64,000 bases of DNA from Actinoallomurus vinaceus (lineage in GTDB: Bacteria; Actinomycetota; Actinomycetes; Streptosporangiales; Streptosporangiaceae), in contig NZ_BAABHK010000008.1 of the NCBI RefSeq assembly GCF_039542055.1, positions 310,001-374,000 on the forward strand. Reading direction: 5' to 3'. Below are positions 17,386 through 25,885 of the stretch, piece by piece. Within the stretch, counting starts at the first letter, position 1, and each line of letters opens with the position of its first letter. The notes below the pieces were generated by a model. That model was given only the letters and a program-made list of their open reading frames with translations. It ran no database searches and was not told the origin of the DNA. The position numbers were made by a program, and so were the translations under genes.

Positions 17386-18159
17386 ATGGACGAAACCCGG
17401 GTGAAGGACTACCTGGCCCGCATCGGCGCGGAGCGGCCCGCGCGCCCCGACGCCGCGGCACTGCGCGACCTGCACCTGCGCCACATGCGCACCGTGCCGT
17501 TCGAGAACCTCGCCATCCACCTGGGTGAGGACATCGTCCTCGACGAGGACGCCCTGGTCGCCAAGGTCGTCGACCGGCGCCGGGGCGGGTTCTGCTACGA
17601 ACTCAACGGGGCGTTCGGGGCGCTGCTGTCGGCGCTCGGCTACGACGTCACGCCGCTGGCCGGACGGGTGTTCGGCGACGACGGCCCCGGGATCCCGTAC
17701 GACCACATGGCGTTGCGAGTGGGGCCCTGGCTGGCCGACGTCGGCTTCGGCAGCCACACCCACCATCCCCTGCGGATCGACGAGCGCGGCGACCAGGCGG
17801 ACCCGGCGGGCGTCTTCCGGATCGTCGAAACCGCCGACGGCGACCTCGACGTGCTGCACGACGGCAGACCGGTCTACCGCCTGGAGACGCGCCCGCGCAC
17901 GCTCCGGGACTTCATCGCGGGCTGCTGGTGGCACCGGACGTCACCGGAGTCGCACTTCACCCGGTCCCTCGTGTGCTCGCTGCTCACCGAGACCGGCCGG
18001 ATCACGCTCAGCGGCCGCACCCTCACCCGTACGGTCGGCGAGGAGCGCGAAAAACAGGAGCTCGGCGACGACGCCGAGGTGCTCGCCGCCTACCGCACCC
18101 ACTTCGGCATCGAGCTCGACCGCGTCCCCGAGGGCGTGTCTGACAGATCCCGTTCGTAG
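17386..18159 (+). CDS. nat: Arylamine N-acetyltransferase
   Basis: 257 residues from ATG at 17386. The complete NAT triad is present: Cys70 (RRGGFCYELN), His107 (YDHMAL) and Asp118 (LADVGFG). It transfers acetyl from acetyl-CoA to arylamines/hydrazines; in actinomycetes relatives also act in secondary metabolism. The stop codon and the last nine or so residues (GVSDRSRS) are encoded by the left arm of a 72-bp palindromic element (18131-18202), so the native C-terminus has probably been replaced. Confidence 0.92.
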   Translation: MDETRVKDYLARIGAERPARPDAAALRDLHLRHMRTVPFENLAIHLGEDIVLDEDALVAKVVDRRRGGFCYELNGAFGALLSALGYDVTPLAGRVFGDDGPGIPYDHMALRVGPWLADVGFGSHTHHPLRIDERGDQADPAGVFRIVETADGDLDVLHDGRPVYRLETRPRTLRDFIAGCWWHRTSPESHFTRSLVCSLLTETGRITLSGRTLTRTVGEEREKQELGDDAEVLAAYRTHFGIELDRVPEGVSDRSRS

Positions 18160-18202
18160 CGAGCGCCGCGCAGCCGGACAGCGGATCTGTCAGACACGCC
18201 CT
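18131..18202. repeat. 72-bp palindromic element, copy 2, overlapping the 3' end of nat
   Basis: Perfect 20-bp arms (18131-18150 and 18183-18202) surround a 32-nt centre, the same 20-32-20 layout as 4430-4501. The arm AGGGCGTGTCTGACAGATCC resembles terminal repeats of some actinobacterial IS5-like elements (recalled, not searched). It supplies the stop of nat and lies 4 bp before the convergent SRPBCC stop, so it may also terminate both. Confidence 0.6.
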
Positions 18203-18205
18203 GGC

Positions 18206-18685
18206 TCAGGAGCCCGGCGCCCTGAGCGCGTCCTGGCGCTCGGCCGCCCGTACGAGCCGGCGGGTCAGCGAGCGGACGATCGCCAGCATCACCCGCTCCG
18301 CGAGCGGCCCGGTGCCGGGGATCAGCTCGGTGAACGCCCCCTGCCAGACGACGTCAGTACCACCGCCGTCGCGGGGTTCGAACCGCACCTCCGCCCGGTA
18401 GTCGCGGACCGGGGTGGGCGTGCGCATGGTGTAGCCGTGCAGCCGGTCCTGCTCGTAGGCGACCGTCTCCTCGCGGACCACGATCGGCCACAGGCCGAGG
18501 CGGCGGATCGCGCCGATCCCGCCGGGCGGCGGGTCGCCCTGCCGCTCCCACCACGACCGGGGCGCGAACAGGCCGGCCCACTCCGACCAGCGGGCGCCGT
18601 CCGCCACCAGCCGGAAGAGCGTCGCGGCATCCGCCCGGCTGTGCGCCGTCGCCCTGAACGAGAACCTTCGCCCGTCGCGCGCCAT
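18206..18685 (-). CDS. SRPBCC-fold (polyketide cyclase/START-like) protein
   Basis: 159 residues starting MARDGRRFSFRATAHSRADAATLFRLVADG, the usual beta-helix opening of SRPBCC lipid/ligand-binding proteins. It continues with WSEWAGLFAPRSWWERQG and VVREETVAYEQDRLHGYTM, ending in an amphipathic C-terminal helix. It probably binds a hydrophobic ligand in the cytosol; no catalytic function is implied. It is flanked by palindromic elements on both sides (18131-18202 and 18738-18780), convergent with nat and divergent from the carboxylesterase. Confidence 0.8.
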   Translation of the reverse strand: MARDGRRFSFRATAHSRADAATLFRLVADGARWSEWAGLFAPRSWWERQGDPPPGGIGAIRRLGLWPIVVREETVAYEQDRLHGYTMRTPTPVRDYRAEVRFEPRDGGGTDVVWQGAFTELIPGTGPLAERVMLAIVRSLTRRLVRAAERQDALRAPGS

Positions 18686-18737
18686 ACCGACCTCCTCGCG
18701 CTGTCGCCCCTACGATCTCGCGGCACGCCGTCGTACA

Positions 18738-18780
18738 CCAGGGCGTGTCCGGTGGATCCCTGCCCACCGGACCGCCCTGG
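18738..18780. repeat. Long interrupted hairpin between divergent genes
   Basis: CCAGGGCG and TCCGGTGG pair with CCACCGGA and CGCCCTGG around an 8-nt loop, with only a 2:1 bulge. It is upstream of both divergent genes, so a plain terminator role does not fit. It shares the opening CAGGGCGTGTC with the right-hand element at 18131-18202 read in reverse. Confidence 0.5.
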
Positions 18781-18857
18781 GGCCGCTGACAGGGTGGTGC
18801 GCCGACTGTCAGCGGGTGGTCCGTGGCCGGTCAGCGCCGTCGCCCAGGCTTCCGGTC

Positions 18858-20519
18858 ATGACGACGAACGAGAACATGCGGAACGCGGCCAGGATCGGAA
18901 TCGCGGCGTCGGCCGGCGTGCTGGCGGCGGCGCTCACGGCGGCTCCGGCCCTCGCCGCCGGGAGCCCGCGGGCGGCGGAGGACGGACGGCTCGTGACCAC
19001 GACGTCCGGACCGGTGCTGGGCACGGTCGGATCGGACGTGCGGGAATTCTCTGGCATCCCGTACGCCGCGCCCCCGGTAGGCGCGCTGCGGTGGACGCCG
19101 CCCCGGCCGGTGACCCCCTGGTCCCAGGCCCGGGACGCGACGAAGCCGGGTCCGGTGTGCGCCCAGGGCCCGTACAACAGGCCGGTGGGCAGCACGGTCA
19201 GCGAGGACTGCCTGACGCTCAACGTCACCACACCGCGCGACGCGTCGGCGGCGCGCAGGAAGCCGGTGATGGTGTTCGTGCACGGCGGTGACCTGACGAC
19301 CGGGTCGGGCAGCCAGTTCGAGCCGCGCCGGATGGCGGCGCAGGGCGACGTCGTGGTGGTCACGATCAACTACCGGCTCGGGATCTTCGGGTTCTTCGGC
19401 CACGCGGGTCTGCCCGGTTCGGGCACGTTCGGGCTGCAGGACCAGCAGGCGGCGCTGCGCTGGATCCGGCACAACGCCGCGGCCTTCGGCGGCGATGCCC
19501 GCAACGTCACGCTCGTCGGCCAGTCGGCCGGGGCGGTCAGTACGTGCGGGCAGCTGACCTCCCCCGCCGCGAAGGGCCTGTTCGACAGGGCCGTCATCCA
19601 GAGCGCGAGCTGCGGCAGCTACACCCCGACCCTCTACCCCGGGCAGCCGGCCCCGGCGACGACGGCCACGACCAAGTGGAAGCCGCTCACGGAGATCGAC
19701 GCACAGGGCGGCGCGCTGGCCAAGACGCTCGGCTGCGAGGATCAGGCGGACGCGATCGCGTGCCTGCGCGGGCTCGGCACCGACCGGCTCCTGGCGCACA
19801 CCGACGAGTTCGGAAGCGCGGCGTACGGCACGCCGACCCTGCCCCGGAACCCCGAGGCGGCCATCCGCGCCGGGAGGTTCACCCGGGTGCCGGTCGTCAT
19901 CGGCCACACCCGTGACGAGGGGCGCATGGTCACCGCCGCCCTGGTCAACCCGGCGATCGGCGGGACGCCGATGACCGAGCAGCGGTACGTCGAGCTCACC
20001 GACCAGGCGTACGGGGCGCAGGCGGCCGAGGTGCGCCGCCACTACCCGCCGTCCGCCTACACGGAGGCGGGCGCCCAGTGGGCGCCGGCCCTGGCCTGGG
20101 CGGCGATCGAGACCGACCGGACCACGGCCTGCCCGGTCCTGCGCGACGCGGACGCCATCGCGCGCCGTACGCCGGTGCACGCGTACGAGTTCGCCGACCC
20201 GAACGCGCCGACCTGGACGGCCGTCCCCGCCGGATTCCCGGCCGGTGCCTCGCACATCTCCGACCTGACGTACCTGTTCGACGTGAACCGGCCGGACGGC
20301 ACCCCGGTCACCCTGTCCGCCGCCCAGCGGAGCCTCGCGGCCACGATGATCGGCTACTGGACGGCCTTCGCCCACGGCGGCACGCCGGTCGCCGACGGCG
20401 CCCCAAGCTGGCCCGCGTACGCGGCCGGTGGCCACGTCCGGACGCTGGCGCCGGCCCGGATCGGCTCGGTCGACGACGCCACCGAGCACCAGTGCGCCTT
20501 CTGGAAGACCGTCCGGTAG
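18858..20519 (+). CDS. Secreted type-B carboxylesterase
   Basis: 553 residues from ATG at 18858, with a signal peptide ending near ALAAG (about residue 35). The carboxylesterase/lipase family is shown by EDCLTLNV (117-123), oxyanion VHGG (141-144), nucleophile Ser223 in GQSAGAV, and a C-terminal His in GASHISDLTYLF. It hydrolyses carboxylic esters outside the cell; the substrate is unknown. The length is normal. It ends before a strong hairpin shared with the convergent rodA. Confidence 0.9.
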   Translation: MTTNENMRNAARIGIAASAGVLAAALTAAPALAAGSPRAAEDGRLVTTTSGPVLGTVGSDVREFSGIPYAAPPVGALRWTPPRPVTPWSQARDATKPGPVCAQGPYNRPVGSTVSEDCLTLNVTTPRDASAARRKPVMVFVHGGDLTTGSGSQFEPRRMAAQGDVVVVTINYRLGIFGFFGHAGLPGSGTFGLQDQQAALRWIRHNAAAFGGDARNVTLVGQSAGAVSTCGQLTSPAAKGLFDRAVIQSASCGSYTPTLYPGQPAPATTATTKWKPLTEIDAQGGALAKTLGCEDQADAIACLRGLGTDRLLAHTDEFGSAAYGTPTLPRNPEAAIRAGRFTRVPVVIGHTRDEGRMVTAALVNPAIGGTPMTEQRYVELTDQAYGAQAAEVRRHYPPSAYTEAGAQWAPALAWAAIETDRTTACPVLRDADAIARRTPVHAYEFADPNAPTWTAVPAGFPAGASHISDLTYLFDVNRPDGTPVTLSAAQRSLAATMIGYWTAFAHGGTPVADGAPSWPAYAAGGHVRTLAPARIGSVDDATEHQCAFWKTVR

Positions 20520-20580
20520 GACACCGGCGACGGCCCTGACCCTCGGCATACGGCCCCGGTCTCGGCCGGCGGAGGACCCC

Positions 20581-20609
20581 GGCCCCGGCACCGCGATGGT
20601 GCCGGGGCC
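20581..20609. terminator. Bidirectional hairpin between carboxylesterase and rodA
   Basis: A perfect 12-bp stem GGCCCCGGCACC / GGTGCCGGGGCC with a 5-nt loop lies between two convergent stops (20519 and 20622). Confidence 0.75.
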
Positions 20610-20621
20610 GTCCGGCGTCGG

Positions 20622-21809
20622 TCAGGCGAACGCCCGCTGCCGTAGGTGCACGGCCTCGAGCAGGCCGAAGGCGATCATGTTGGCGAGCGTCGCCGATCCG
20701 CCGTAGGAGATGTACGGCAGGGGCACCCCCGTGATCGGCATGATGCCGATCGTCATGCCGATGTTCTCGAACGTCTGGAACGCCAGCCAGGACACGACGC
20801 CGGTCGCGACGAGCATCCCGAAGCCGTTCGCGCACAGGGCGGCGATGCGCAGGCCGCGCCAGAGCACGACGCCGACGAGCACGACGATCAGCGCCGAGCC
20901 CAGGAAGCCGAGCTCTTCGCCGGCGACCGTGAAGATGAAGTCCGTGTGCTGCTCGGGAACGAAGTGCCCGCCGGTCTGCTGCCCCCGGAACAGCCCCTGC
21001 CCGGTCAGGCCGCCCGAGCCGACGGCGATCCGGGCCTGCGCGGCGTTGTAACCGGCGCCCTTGGGGTCGGCCGCCGGGTCGGCGAAGGCGATGAACCGGT
21101 TGATCTGGTACGGCTTGAGCAGGTGGAACCGCCATGCGGCGATCGCGCCGCCCACGGCCCCGCCCACCATGGCCAGGAGCCAGCGCTTGGGCGCCCCGGA
21201 GATCGCCACCATCGCCAGGACGACGACGGCGAGGACCATGGTCGTCCCGAGGTCCGGCTGCATCATGATCAACCCGGCGAGCAGTCCGGCGAGGAGGAGG
21301 GCAGCCACGATGTCGCGTGTGTCGGGCGCGGTCTGGGCGTCGCGCGGTTCCCCGAGCAGTACGGCGAGCACCACGACGAGCCCGACCTTGGCGAACTCCG
21401 ACGGCTGGAGCTGGAACCCGCCGCCCAGCTCGATCCAGGAGTGATGCCCCTTGATCGTCGATCCGAGCGGGGTCAGGACGAGGATCAGGCCGACGCAGGA
21501 CAGGCCGTAGAGGATCGGGGCGTACGCGCGGACGAGCCGGTAGTCCAGCGCCGCGACCACTGTGGCGAGCGCCAGGCCGATGGCGACCGTCAGCAGGTGC
21601 TTCTTGAGGAAGCTCTGCGGGTCGCGGCCGGCGCTCAGCAGGGCCGGGCGGGTCGCCGACCACACCAGGAGCGTGCCGATCAGCGTCAGCATGACCACGG
21701 CGCTGACCAGTACCCAGTCGATCCGGCGCAGCGGCGACTCGTGGGCGGACAGCCGGCGCAGCAGCGAACGCCGCGACGCCGTCGTCACCGAGTTGTGGCT
21801 CCCGAACAT
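20622..21809 (-). CDS. rodA: RodA, SEDS-family peptidoglycan glycosyltransferase
   Basis: 395 residues from ATG at 21809 (MFGSHNSVTTASRR). Multiple TM segments carry SEDS motifs: HHSWIELGGGFQLQPSEFAK, the loop MMQPDLGTTMVL, EQHTDFIFTVAGEELGFLG and the C-terminal PLPYISYGGSATLANM. RodA polymerises glycan strands from lipid II with a class-B PBP during growth. No PBP gene is adjacent, so this may be a second, stand-alone SEDS copy. A Gly/Pro-rich upstream extension of the frame is discounted. Confidence 0.92.
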   Translation of the reverse strand: MFGSHNSVTTASRRSLLRRLSAHESPLRRIDWVLVSAVVMLTLIGTLLVWSATRPALLSAGRDPQSFLKKHLLTVAIGLALATVVAALDYRLVRAYAPILYGLSCVGLILVLTPLGSTIKGHHSWIELGGGFQLQPSEFAKVGLVVVLAVLLGEPRDAQTAPDTRDIVAALLLAGLLAGLIMMQPDLGTTMVLAVVVLAMVAISGAPKRWLLAMVGGAVGGAIAAWRFHLLKPYQINRFIAFADPAADPKGAGYNAAQARIAVGSGGLTGQGLFRGQQTGGHFVPEQHTDFIFTVAGEELGFLGSALIVVLVGVVLWRGLRIAALCANGFGMLVATGVVSWLAFQTFENIGMTIGIMPITGVPLPYISYGGSATLANMIAFGLLEAVHLRQRAFA

Positions 21810-22051
21810 GGCACCCCCCGCCCGCCCCCCGACGGGCCCCGACCATCGGCCGCCGGGGCCCACGGCGTCGGGTGACGCGGTGGCCCCGGCGGCCCGGCCC
21901 TTCCCTGCCGTCCTCCGGCGAGCCGGACGGCGAGGCGAGGACCGACCCCACCGATGGCGTCTCTCTGTGTAACTGATCCGTTACGCTGTGAGCATACCCT
22001 CGGGTGGTGCGAACCTCGCTGAGGCGAAGGCGTGGGGACCCGCCGACCGGG

Positions 22052-22636
22052 TCACAGCGGTACGAAGGCGCCCGTGTCCGGGGCGTGCCGCCACACCGCG
22101 CCGGTCTCGACGTCGAAGAACCAGCCGTGTAGCCGCAGGGTGCCGTTGGCCAGGCGCCGCGCCACCCATGGATAGCGGCGGAGCTTGTCGAGCTGGGCGA
22201 CGAGGTGGGAACGCCCCGGATCCTCCTGGGTACGTTCGGGGATCCCGCGCCACCGGTGCGTGTGCAACAGCCAGAATCGCGTGGTCGGGGCCTGGCGGAG
22301 CGCCCGGCCGCTGGTGCGGCCGCGCACCGCGCCGCACCGGGTGTGGCCGCACACGATGAGGTCCGGGACGCCGAGGACCACCACGGCGTACTCGAGGGTG
22401 GCCGCCTCCGCGGTCAGCCGCCCGACCCGGTGGGGCGGGATGACGTTCCCCGCCGTCCGGAGCTCGAACAGATCCCCCGGGGCGGAGCCGGTGAGCAGCG
22501 TCGGGACCACGCGGGCGTCGGAGCAGGAGACGAAGATCGCCTGTGGCCTGCTGTCGGGCAGGGGAGGGGAGAACGGCCCCCGTCGCGTGGCGACCTGCTG
22601 GTGGAAACTGCGGGCATGGTCGATCAGTGACTGCAT
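22052..22636 (-). CDS. Beta-class carbonic anhydrase
   Basis: 194 residues. The zinc site is Cys38, His98 and Cys101, with the Asp40-Arg42 dyad in FVSCSDARVVP and CGHTRCGAV. It interconverts CO2 and bicarbonate in the cytoplasm. It lacks the long C-terminal helices of some classes but is a normal bacterial length. A possible small membrane-anchored protein lies 93 bp upstream on the same strand. Confidence 0.92.
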   Translation of the reverse strand: MQSLIDHARSFHQQVATRRGPFSPPLPDSRPQAIFVSCSDARVVPTLLTGSAPGDLFELRTAGNVIPPHRVGRLTAEAATLEYAVVVLGVPDLIVCGHTRCGAVRGRTSGRALRQAPTTRFWLLHTHRWRGIPERTQEDPGRSHLVAQLDKLRRYPWVARRLANGTLRLHGWFFDVETGAVWRHAPDTGAFVPL

Positions 22637-22729
22637 GGTGCGTCCTTCGCGCTGATGACGGGTGAGGCGGACCGGAGCTCCCGTCGCGCGTGACCGGTCG
22701 TCGTCGCGCGGGTACGGGAGAGCCGCCTG

Positions 22730-23131
22730 TCAGCAGCGGAAGACCTGCAGCCGGGCCGGTGCGGCGTCGGCGGCGAGTCGGGTCGACCGCACGATCCGAT
22801 GGGGAGCGGCCGAGCGTGCGGCTGGGTTCACCTCGGTGGGCGGCCCGGAGCAGCCTCGGGGCGCCTGCCCGCCGTGGCCGGAGGGCGGCGCGGGCACGCG
22901 GTGCAGCGTGGCGTCGCAGTGGCCCCACGGAACGGGCCGACCTCCGTCGCCGGGGTCGGAACGCAGGTGATGCGCCGACCGGGCGGCCTGGCAGGGGCCG
23001 AGGGCCGGCCGATCGGCCCGGAGGGACACGAGCGCGCCCCCGGAGTGGGTGCCGTGCGGAGCCGTGCCGTGCAGGAGAAGGACGACGGTCACGGTCAGCG
23101 CCCACAGGATGACGGCCGCCGCTCGTGCCAT
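22730..23131 (-). CDS. Possible small secreted or membrane-anchored protein, rich in His and Cys
   Basis: 133 residues from ATG at 23131. One hydrophobic segment (AAAVILWALTVTVVLLLHG) sits at the N-terminus; the rest is polar with Cys and His (PWGHCDATLHR; final FRC). The ribosome-binding site is weak. The hydrophobic start and location upstream of carbonic anhydrase on the same strand favour a real gene, but the remainder is low-complexity. No family recognised. Confidence 0.45.
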   Translation of the reverse strand: MARAAAVILWALTVTVVLLLHGTAPHGTHSGGALVSLRADRPALGPCQAARSAHHLRSDPGDGGRPVPWGHCDATLHRVPAPPSGHGGQAPRGCSGPPTEVNPAARSAAPHRIVRSTRLAADAAPARLQVFRC

Positions 23132-23340
23132 CCGGAGCGCACCGTCCCCCGCTCGCCGCCTCCGGGCCAACCCGTCTCCAATCGACTACCAAGAGTGTTC
23201 AATCGACGACTCTATGTTGCCACCGACGTCACGGGTCTACACGTGTGGCGACGCAGAGGTGTCGGCGCGGCTAGGAGGCGTCCCCTACGGCGGTCGCTCC
23301 GGAACGCCGCGCATGCCACGCTCGCGGTCCGGGCGCTCAT

Positions 23341-23385
23341 ACGCCGAGGACCGGGCCGGTTCGGTCCCGGTCCGGTCCTCGGCGT
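23341..23385. terminator. Hairpin terminator after the DUF2231-like gene
   Basis: Arms ACGCCGAGGACCGG / CCGGTCCTCGGCGT (14 bp, perfect) lie 15 bp beyond the stop of the minus-strand gene at 23400; the interior can extend the pairing. Confidence 0.7.
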
Positions 23386-23399
23386 TCGGCGCCCGAAGG

Positions 23400-24119
23400 T
23401 CAGGGCGAGCCGGGACGGGGCGCTCCGCCCGAGGGTCCCTCGCCGCCGACGTGCCAGGTCATCTCCGCGCCGAGGTGGCCGGTGCGCACCACCCAGATCG
23501 CGGACACGATCGCCACCACGACGGTGACGGCCGCGACCGCGGTGACGATCACGGGGCGGGCCAGGAGGCCCTCCGACGTGGCCGCCTGGTACCGCGCGAG
23601 GATCACCAGGACGACCAGCAGGAGGGTGAGCAGGGCCACGAGCAGGCGCAGCTGCGAGCCGAGCTCCGCGTGCCGGTCCAGCAGCGAGCCCTCGCCGCCC
23701 CCGCCCTGGGGAGCGCGGGCACCGCCGCCCTGAGGCGCGCGGGCGGCGCCGCCGCCGAACTGCTTCATCCGCGCCATCCGCTCGTCCCGCAGCTTCTCGC
23801 CGGCGCCGGCGGTGAGGACGGTCGCCGCCATCGTCACGATGGCGAAGACCCCCGCCGCGAGCCCGTACCGCACCCGCCAGACCGGGCGGACCGCGAGCGC
23901 GATCACCACGCCCGCCAGGATGGGGACGAGCACCACGGGGACGTGCAGGAACAGCGCGTGGGCGGGCAGCCCGAAGGCGGTCGACAGCTCGAACGGGGCG
24001 ACGGCGACGGCCACCACGACGGTCGCCACCAGCAGGAGGACAGAGGGGTCCGAGCGGAAGAACCGCCGCGTGGGCGGTCCCGCGGGGGCGCCGGACTCGG
24101 ACAGGGCCGTTTCGGTCAT
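23400..24119 (-). CDS. Multi-pass membrane protein resembling DUF2231
   Basis: 239 residues from ATG at 24119. About five hydrophobic segments are visible. HALFLHVPVVLVPILAG resembles the DUF2231 opening, in which a His near the membrane precedes a VPI/FPI helix. A central Gly/Gln-rich linker (residues 110-145, ARAPQGGG repeated) separates the two membrane halves. DUF2231 proteins are proposed redox or haem-linked membrane proteins; that role is not proven. It stands alone, with a strong hairpin downstream. Confidence 0.7.
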   Translation of the reverse strand: MTETALSESGAPAGPPTRRFFRSDPSVLLLVATVVVAVAVAPFELSTAFGLPAHALFLHVPVVLVPILAGVVIALAVRPVWRVRYGLAAGVFAIVTMAATVLTAGAGEKLRDERMARMKQFGGGAARAPQGGGARAPQGGGGEGSLLDRHAELGSQLRLLVALLTLLLVVLVILARYQAATSEGLLARPVIVTAVAAVTVVVAIVSAIWVVRTGHLGAEMTWHVGGEGPSGGAPRPGSP

Positions 24120-24227
24120 GGCCGGTGACCGTATTGGCGACGCCGCAGCGTTCGCTGAGAGAAGTCTATGAATGGTCTCTGAACCTCGAGTCGGCCGCGC
24201 GTGCCGTCGATCACTCACCGTTCCTTT

Positions 24228-24821
24228 TCAGTGTGCAGGTGTTGGTTCCTGCTCACTGGCGCCCCGAACGGTGGTGGGCGTACTGGTCGCCTGCGTTCGC
24301 CGCATGGTCCGGGGGCGCGCATCGTGTGCGTGGTCCGGGAACCGGGGGCAGGGTCCCTCACGCCCTGGGATACCTGATGGGGCCTGGACGGTCCGATGCC
24401 CCTGTTCATCGCTCTGGTGAGCAGGGGGCGGTGTCGTCCGTCGCCGGATCGGGTGTCCGAGGGCGCGTCGTCCGATCGCGATGCCGGCGGCATCGTGACG
24501 GGTGATCGTGCGGTTGGAGGTGGTCAGGGGTTTCTGCCAGTGCTGGGCGCCCCATTTGGTGGTGTAGGCCGGGTCCACAGCCACGATCGCCACACCGTGG
24601 CCAGTGGCCATCGACACCAGGCGGGCCTTCAGCCTGGCGGTGGGAAACCGGGAGATTAGGTTCCGGAACTGCTTGCGGCGACCGTGTTTCTCGCGGGTCT
24701 TGTCTTGTTCGAAGTTCAGGTCTTCGATCGCGATCGGCGGCCCCGAGACAACGAACGGCGAGACGAACCTGCGAGCAGGGCCACCGGCTGGGGACGGAAC
24801 GGGTTGCGACGCTGAACGCAC
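24228..24821 (-). pseudogene. C-terminal remnant of a TnpB / IS605 OrfB-family protein
   Basis: The minus-strand frame reads IAIEDLNFEQDKTREKHGRR, then SRFPTARLKARLVSMA, VDPAYTTKWGAQHWQKP, TTRHDAAGIAIGRRALGHP and PIRRRTTPPP. These are the RuvC-II (IEDL Glu) and RuvC-III (RHDAA-IAI Asp) parts of an actinobacterial TnpB-like family. The N-terminal half with RuvC-I is absent; the residues before GPPIAIEDL do not fit the family. The protein is therefore dead as a nuclease. No partner transposase or terminal structure was found around it. Confidence 0.75.
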
Positions 24822-24840
24822 GTTCGAAGGCTAGGGGCAC

Positions 24841-25153
24841 TGTGACCGCGATGTCAACTCAAGGTAATCACTCGGATGCAATATGTTATAGAGAATGCTG
24901 TCATCGTATGCGGCTTGCCCGAGCCGGTAACGGCACGGCCCTTCATGTATTGGGAGAATCCCATCCTGATATCGCCCGCGCTCCCATGTGTCGCCGGATT
25001 TGCCACCGGTTGACCCATGGCGCAAATCGTTCTCGAGGCGAACTTTTGGCCGCCTCGCGTGCCGCGTGCGGCGCACACCGTGGCGATCGCGGCGATAACG
25101 TGTCTTGATCATGAAGTTGCGGTGAACGCCGTGGGACGGCCGGAGGGTGGGAC
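24841..25153. other. Lower-GC intergenic region, 313 bp
   Basis: Bases 24841-25110 are visibly AT-richer than the surroundings (runs such as ATATGTTATAGAGAATG). No convincing gene is present. The region adjoins the TnpB remnant and may be residual mobile-element DNA or the promoter of the PAP2 gene. Confidence 0.4.
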
Positions 25154-25843
25154 GTGTCGAGTCGGGTCAAGATCATGGGAGGTGTCCTGCTCCTGATGGC
25201 GCTGGCCGCCTTGGGTCTCGCCGCGAAGACGTCCGCGCTGACGCGCGCCGACATCCGCCTCGACGAGCACCTCGCCACACTGCGGACGCCGGTCTTCACC
25301 CTGGTTGCCAAGGCGGCCACGCTCGCGGCCCAGGCAGAGGTGGGCCTCGTCGCCGCCGTCGTCGTGCCGGCGGCGCTGTGGCTGCTCCGGCGCCGCCGCG
25401 ATGCGCTGCTGACCGGTTGCCTGATGGTCGGCGCGCTCGCGATCGCCTTCGCGGTGAAGACCCTGGTCGCCGAGCACCGGCCGCCGAAGCGGCTGTGGGC
25501 CATCCCGCCGGACAACGCGATGAGCTTCCCGAGCGGGCACACCACCGTCGCCGCCGCCGTCGCGCTGCTCCTGGGCATGCTCGTACGAGGGCGGCTGCGG
25601 CCCCTGGCGACGGCGGCCGGGGTGATCTTCGCCGGCGTCGTGGCGTCCGCCCGCATGTACCTCGGCGTCCACTACCTGCTCGACGTCGTCGGCGGGTGCC
25701 TGGCCGCGGTGAGCGCCGCGCTGCTGGTCTCCGGGTTCCTCGACCTGCCGCGCATCCGGCGCGGCCTCGAGGACGTCGGAACGCCCGCCGCGGGCCGCCA
25801 CCACGCCGGCCGTACGCCACGGATCCCGGCCGGACGACGCTGA
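25154..25843 (+). CDS. PAP2-superfamily membrane phosphatase (first of two)
   Basis: 229 residues from GTG at 25154. It has about six TM segments and all three phosphatidic-acid-phosphatase motifs: KTLVAEHRPP, SFPSGHTT, and ARMYLGVHYLLDVVGG. It dephosphorylates lipid phosphates or undecaprenyl-pyrophosphate on the outer membrane face. The second PAP2 gene starts 420 bp downstream in the same direction. A 53-bp segment overlapping its stop is repeated at 26107-26160. Confidence 0.9.
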   Translation: MSSRVKIMGGVLLLMALAALGLAAKTSALTRADIRLDEHLATLRTPVFTLVAKAATLAAQAEVGLVAAVVVPAALWLLRRRRDALLTGCLMVGALAIAFAVKTLVAEHRPPKRLWAIPPDNAMSFPSGHTTVAAAVALLLGMLVRGRLRPLATAAGVIFAGVVASARMYLGVHYLLDVVGGCLAAVSAALLVSGFLDLPRIRRGLEDVGTPAAGRHHAGRTPRIPAGRR

Positions 25844-25885
25844 CACCGCGCCGTACGGCGAGAGTCCTTTTGGGCGGCGCTGACG
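25833..25885 (+). repeat. 53-bp repeat, copy A, overlapping the 3' end of PAP2-1
   Basis: Starts inside the last codons of the gene (GACGACGCTGAC) and ends GGGCGGCGCTGACG. It is about 80% identical to copy B at 26107-26160, same orientation, with a conserved GGCGAG(A/C)GTCCTT core. Confidence 0.55.

Noticed and set aside
18131..18202. 72-bp element considered as a simple transcription terminator
   Set aside because: A terminator role is possible here, but the copy at 4430-4501 lies between divergent genes, so the architecture must have another explanation.
24842..25108. 88-codon plus-strand frame in the AT-richer stretch near the TnpB remnant
   Set aside because: No ribosome-binding site, no recognisable composition or domain, and overlapping frames on both strands look equally random.
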